Source: Seongchinamella sediminis (lineage in GTDB: Bacteria > Pseudomonadota > Gammaproteobacteria > Pseudomonadales > Halieaceae). From it: a DNA stretch of 64,000 nt. The translations under genes and the position numbers were made by a program. Shown piece after piece: positions 61,163 through 64,000 of this stretch. Location of the stretch: NCBI RefSeq assembly GCF_003457605.1, contig NZ_QRAN01000021.1:1-64000 (forward strand). The letters are read 5' to 3'. Numbering within the stretch: position 1 is the first letter of the stretch; each line of letters starts with the position of its first letter. The notes below the pieces were generated by a model. That model had not been told where the DNA came from. It made no database searches and was given only the letters and a program-made list of their open reading frames with translations.

Positions 61163-62559
61163 GCGAGCGCATTCTCTAGCAGTGGAAGCTGTTCCAGGAA
61201 AAGTGATTCACAGTCGAGGCAGCGCAGGTCCAGTAATAATCTTCCGTCGTGTATGCGGCCAATTACTGGGCGTGGCAGCTTGCGCAGTTCAGTCGCCAGG
61301 CGCCTCAGATCGCTGTCGCGGTCCTCGGCTGATTCAATGGCGATGGCGAAGCTGGGAATGGTTTCGACCGGTAAGGCGCCGCTGCCAATCTGGCTGTAGC
61401 AGGGGGCTGTGGCCGACCGGTAGGCCTGCGGTAGATGGTTGGCAAGCTCACTGCACAGCCGCACTGCCTGTTCTTCGATGTCGCTTGCCGGGCGTGTCAG
61501 TTGTCGCAGTGTCGGTAGCGTCTGCGTCAGCGTCTCTGGGTGACGGTAAAGCTTGAGCACTTCAGACAATGCCGCCAGTATCATGCTGTCCACGCGCAGG
61601 GCACGCTTCAGCGGATTCTTACAGATACGGTCGAGCAGTGATTTCTTACCAGCTATAATGCCGCACTGTGGTCCGCCCAGTAGTTTGTCGCCACTGAAGG
61701 TAATCAGGTCTATGCCGTTGGCGATGTAATCAGAGGCTTTTGGCTCTCCAGGCAGGCCCAGATCGGCGAAGTCGATCAGGCAGCCGCTGCCGAGATCTAC
61801 CATGCAGGGCAGCTTGTGTTCATGCGCCAGTTCGGCGAGGGTTTTCTCGTCCACCGATTGTGTGAATCCCTCGAGCCGGTAATTGCTGGTGTGCACCTTC
61901 ATCAGTAAGGCGGTTTGCGCAGAAACTGCTGAGCGATAGTCCTTTAGGTGTGTGCGATTGGTTGCGCCAACTTCTACCAGGGTACAGCCTGAGGACTCCA
62001 TCACTTCGGGCACGCGAAACGAGCCGCCGATTTCGACCAGTTCGCCCCTGGATACGGGCACTTCACGTCCTTTTGCCAATGTGCTTAAGGCCAGTACGAC
62101 GGCTGCGGCATTGTTATTGACAACCGTTGCGGCTTCACTGCCCGTGAGCTCGCAGATCAGCGACTCGATGTGATTGTCGCGGTTCCCCCTTTGGCCGGTT
62201 TCGAGGTCGAACTCCAGATTATTGGGTAGCATCGCAGCTTGGCTGGCCGCCTCGGCAGCACCAGCAGGAAGGCATGCACGGCCAAGGTTGGTATGTATGA
62301 CGACCCCCGAGAGATTGATGACTGGCCGCAGACCATTGGTGTCACTGGCAGACAGTGCCGCGTTTACCGCGGCGTGAACCGCTGGGATACTCCAGTCAGG
62401 AGTTTTTCCTGCAGTGATATCCTCGCGGATTCTGCGTAAGTGCTTTCGTATGGCATCGCTCGCCGCCTGATGTCCCCAGCGCGAGACGAGGTCCTGCGAT
62501 GCCTGCAGTACTCGGTCAACCGATGGTAGTTCGCTTCTGGCGTCTCGATGTCCAGTCAT
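61156..62559 (-). CDS. selA: L-seryl-tRNA(Sec) selenium transferase
   Basis: Predicted 467-aa PLP enzyme that converts Ser-tRNA(Sec) to Sec-tRNA using selenophosphate. Motifs: INLSGVVIHTNLGRACLP, VVNNNAAAVVLAL, SRGELVEIGGSFRVPEVM, and TFSGDKLLGGPQCGII with the PLP lysine Lys292 (Lys295 in E. coli). The length is typical. The gene starts immediately after the dehydrogenase stop (no gap), so both share the promoter at 63547-63588; selB overlaps its end. Confidence 0.96.
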   Translation of the reverse strand: MTGHRDARSELPSVDRVLQASQDLVSRWGHQAASDAIRKHLRRIREDITAGKTPDWSIPAVHAAVNAALSASDTNGLRPVINLSGVVIHTNLGRACLPAGAAEAASQAAMLPNNLEFDLETGQRGNRDNHIESLICELTGSEAATVVNNNAAAVVLALSTLAKGREVPVSRGELVEIGGSFRVPEVMESSGCTLVEVGATNRTHLKDYRSAVSAQTALLMKVHTSNYRLEGFTQSVDEKTLAELAHEHKLPCMVDLGSGCLIDFADLGLPGEPKASDYIANGIDLITFSGDKLLGGPQCGIIAGKKSLLDRICKNPLKRALRVDSMILAALSEVLKLYRHPETLTQTLPTLRQLTRPASDIEEQAVRLCSELANHLPQAYRSATAPCYSQIGSGALPVETIPSFAIAIESAEDRDSDLRRLATELRKLPRPVIGRIHDGRLLLDLRCLDCESLFLEQLPLLENALAC

Positions 62560-63507
62560 CTAGTAACCCGCTGTCGTATCCACGACGTTCTGAAGCGGCT
62601 GGTTATTGGAAAAGGCCTTCACATTGGCGAAGAAGGGCGCCATCAAGCGCTCAATCATATTCGGGCCGCTCCAGGAGATATGGGGGCTGAGAAAAACTTG
62701 CGGATGTTGATATATCCAGTGGTTGGCAGGCAAGGGCTCGGGCTCCACGACGTCGAGGGAGGCGCGGCTTATGTGGCCATTATCCAGGTTTTCACGTAGT
62801 GCTTCCTGGTCAACAAGGTTAGCGCGGGATACGTTTACCAGGTGAGCACCCGGTTTCATTGCCTGCATGGCTTGGCCTCCCACAAGACCGTCGCTCTCGG
62901 GTGTGGAGGGCAGCGCTAGCACCACATGGTCTGACTGTTGTAACAGGTCATTCAGGTCCTCAATCAGTGTTACACCTGGGACAGGACTTGAGCGATGGGT
63001 ACGTACCTTGGCTATAACATTCATGTCAAAAGAGAGGGCTCGTCTGGCTATAGCCTGGCCGATCGCACCAAAGCCTATAATCCCCAGGGTGCTATTTTCA
63101 AGGCACCCGAGGTCTGCCATATACCAGGCCTCGGGTGGTTTGGTAACCCAGCTATCTGGTAGCTGTTTTTCATGTGCGAGAAGCATGGCCATAACCCACT
63201 CGGCAATAGGAGCTGCGGTTGCGCCGCGGGAGCAAGTGACCAATTTTTCCTTGACCAGATGAAGCGGAAATTTATCAACGCCGGTTCCCAGGATATGTAC
63301 CCAGCGCAAGTCATTGCAGTTATTGACGAGTTTCGGCAGGTCGGTGCCTCCGGCAGCGCTGACGAGGAGTGCGTCAGCTGCTACGCGTTCTCCGGGGTCA
63401 TCGGTGCCGGGCAAAACAAACGCCTGTATATTCCGATCGAGGCTTTGTAGCTGTTCGATCAGTCCTGGAATTTCTGATTGTAGGGCCAGTCGCATGTCAG
63501 TATCCAT
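62560..63507 (-). CDS. D-isomer-specific 2-hydroxyacid dehydrogenase
   Basis: Predicted 315-aa NAD(P)-dependent dehydrogenase. The Rossmann motif is LGIIGFGAIGQAIARRALSF; catalytic Arg is in VNVSRANLVDQEAL, Glu in SLDVVEPEPLP, and His in LSPHISWSGPN. The short N-terminal domain matches the family. It interconverts a 2-oxo acid and a D-2-hydroxy acid. First gene of the selA-selB unit, and so co-expressed with the Sec machinery. The start at 63507 lacks a clear Shine-Dalgarno; an inner ATG 12 nt later has GGATAC ahead of it. Confidence 0.88.
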   Translation of the reverse strand: MDTDMRLALQSEIPGLIEQLQSLDRNIQAFVLPGTDDPGERVAADALLVSAAGGTDLPKLVNNCNDLRWVHILGTGVDKFPLHLVKEKLVTCSRGATAAPIAEWVMAMLLAHEKQLPDSWVTKPPEAWYMADLGCLENSTLGIIGFGAIGQAIARRALSFDMNVIAKVRTHRSSPVPGVTLIEDLNDLLQQSDHVVLALPSTPESDGLVGGQAMQAMKPGAHLVNVSRANLVDQEALRENLDNGHISRASLDVVEPEPLPANHWIYQHPQVFLSPHISWSGPNMIERLMAPFFANVKAFSNNQPLQNVVDTTAGY

Positions 63508-63546
63508 CGAATGGAGCGGAATTACATCCGGTTCCGGTGTGCATAG

Positions 63547-63588
63547 AGTATAGGCCGAACATAACCCAGGTGTATCGTACAGATGTAC
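63547..63588 (-). promoter_or_regulatory. GTACA-N2-TGTAC box and -10 of the dehydrogenase-selAB unit
   Basis: Box GTACAGATGTAC at 63577-63588 is a perfect inverted repeat; on the minus strand a TATACT -10 (complement of 63547-63552) follows after 24 nt. Transcription would start near 63540, about 33 nt before the ATG. No good -35 is seen. Confidence 0.65.
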
Positions 63589-63655
63589 TAACAGGACGGT
63601 ATGGCTATTCGTCTACAGATACTCAAAGATTCTTCGGTCTCTAGCGACGTCATTC

Positions 63656-63697
63656 ATACAGGTGTACTAAGCGCGGCGTGGAGATCATTACTATAAT
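63656..63697 (+). promoter_or_regulatory. GTACA-N2-TGTAC-like box and -10 of the MFS gene
   Basis: ATACAGGTGTAC at 63656-63667 differs from the perfect repeat by one base. TATAAT at 63692-63697 follows after 24 nt. Box centre is about 42 nt before the expected transcription start, the class II activator position. Confidence 0.65.
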
Positions 63698-63757
63698 TCG
63701 CGCCAGTCGAAAATGTGTAGCACCCGAAAGCACATTCGAACACCTGTCTAGTCTCTA

Positions 63758-64000
63758 GTGAGTAAAGTGATGTTTTATGGTTGGCGAATAGTTGGCGGTA
63801 GTTTCCTCTCGCAGGCCTTTGTTATCGGCTTTTTTACTTATGCTGTCAGTCTCCTCACACAGCCCGTGCAAGAGAGTTTCGACGTTAGCGTCGAAATGGT
63901 TATGTACAGCCTGACTCTGGGGACATTTGCCGGCCTCTTTGCCATGCCAGTAGCCGGCGTGTTGCTAGACAAGCTGTCGTTGCGAGCGCTGTTCGCCGCA
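63758..64000 (+). CDS. MFS transporter, N-terminal part
   Basis: Runs off the window end. 81 codons are visible from the GTG at 63758, 77 from the ATG at 63770. YGWRIVGGSFLSQAFVIGFF is the first helix in the style of the oxalate/formate-antiporter or monocarboxylate-type MFS, and MVMYSLTLGTFAGLFAMPVA with GVLLDKLSLR is the second-third helix with the MFS signature loop. Such carriers move small organic acids. It is divergent from the dehydrogenase-selAB unit and shares the box-type promoter, so it probably imports the substrate of the island. Confidence 0.75.
   Translation, partial: MSKVMFYGWRIVGGSFLSQAFVIGFFTYAVSLLTQPVQESFDVSVEMVMYSLTLGTFAGLFAMPVAGVLLDKLSLRALFAA

Noticed and set aside
1..64000. 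CRISPR array, rRNA operon or prophage
   Set aside because: No regularly spaced repeats, no rRNA-like sequence and no phage structural genes were found; the only tRNA is tRNA-Sec.

Overview
The window is about 64 kb of bacterial chromosome, gene-dense and mostly GC-rich. Gene content points to an aerobic, probably marine gammaproteobacterium; a Halieaceae/Cellvibrionales-like lineage is my inference. The supporting genes are a DcaP-type porin, rnk, a DUF5062-type protein, purE-purK, NnrS/NsrR nitric-oxide genes, acyl-CoA dehydrogenase and enoyl-CoA hydratase, and an E. coli-like selA-selB-selC set.

Layout. 0.1-9.2 kb: a minus-strand catabolic operon (DcaP porin, outer-membrane barrel, two paralogous periplasmic amidohydrolases, M20 peptidase) beside a divergent AraC regulator. 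Broken gene pieces flank it: an amidohydrolase head on the left, and an AraC helix-turn-helix, a P450 tail and an amidohydrolase tail on the right. 9.2-32.3 kb: housekeeping and envelope genes (purE, purK, double-FHA protein, cardiolipin synthase, AI-2E/PerM family, exported MsrB and Pcm, TIR-TPR membrane protein, SDR, LysR, xthA, thioredoxin lipoprotein, GDH-family dehydrogenase, P-type ATPase, AraC, enoyl-CoA hydratase, DsbA-like isomerase). 32.3-36.3 kb: a nitric-oxide response cluster (two NnrS, an FNR-type reductase, NsrR) with two NsrR-type operators. 36.3-47.4 kb: rnk, acyl-CoA dehydrogenase, MscS, BrkB, methyltransferase, several truncated or frameshifted genes, and a HipAB module. 47.9-51.5 kb: an exported protease-like gene split, and apparently internally deleted, by an IS21-family element.

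51.5-64 kb is the outstanding region: a compact selenocysteine island that looks less GC-rich than the rest. It holds a LuxR-type regulator; a 337-aa protein; a UGSC-family selenoprotein whose Sec codon is the in-frame TGA at 54820-54822 (an ordinary gene caller would end it at 118 aa and lose 88 residues); a ketoacyl-synthase-III-like enzyme with altered active-site residues; a thioredoxin lacking its CGPC segment; selD; an FMN-dependent 2-hydroxy-acid oxidase; the selenocysteine tRNA; selB; selA; a D-2-hydroxyacid dehydrogenase; and the start of an MFS transporter. The same inverted repeat (GTACA-N2-TGTAC) lies 24-25 nt upstream of a -10-like hexamer at three promoters: the selenoprotein operon, the dehydrogenase-selA-selB unit and the MFS gene. 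The Sec machinery therefore appears to be co-regulated with its local client and a transporter, as one inducible system.

Working model (inference): the MFS protein imports a substrate. The UGSC selenoprotein with its 337-aa partner and the KASIII-like enzyme performs a redox cleavage or transfer, recalling the UxxC selenoprotein plus FabH-like subunit of clostridial glycine reductase. The two 2-hydroxy-acid enzymes handle the products. No substrate can be named from sequence.
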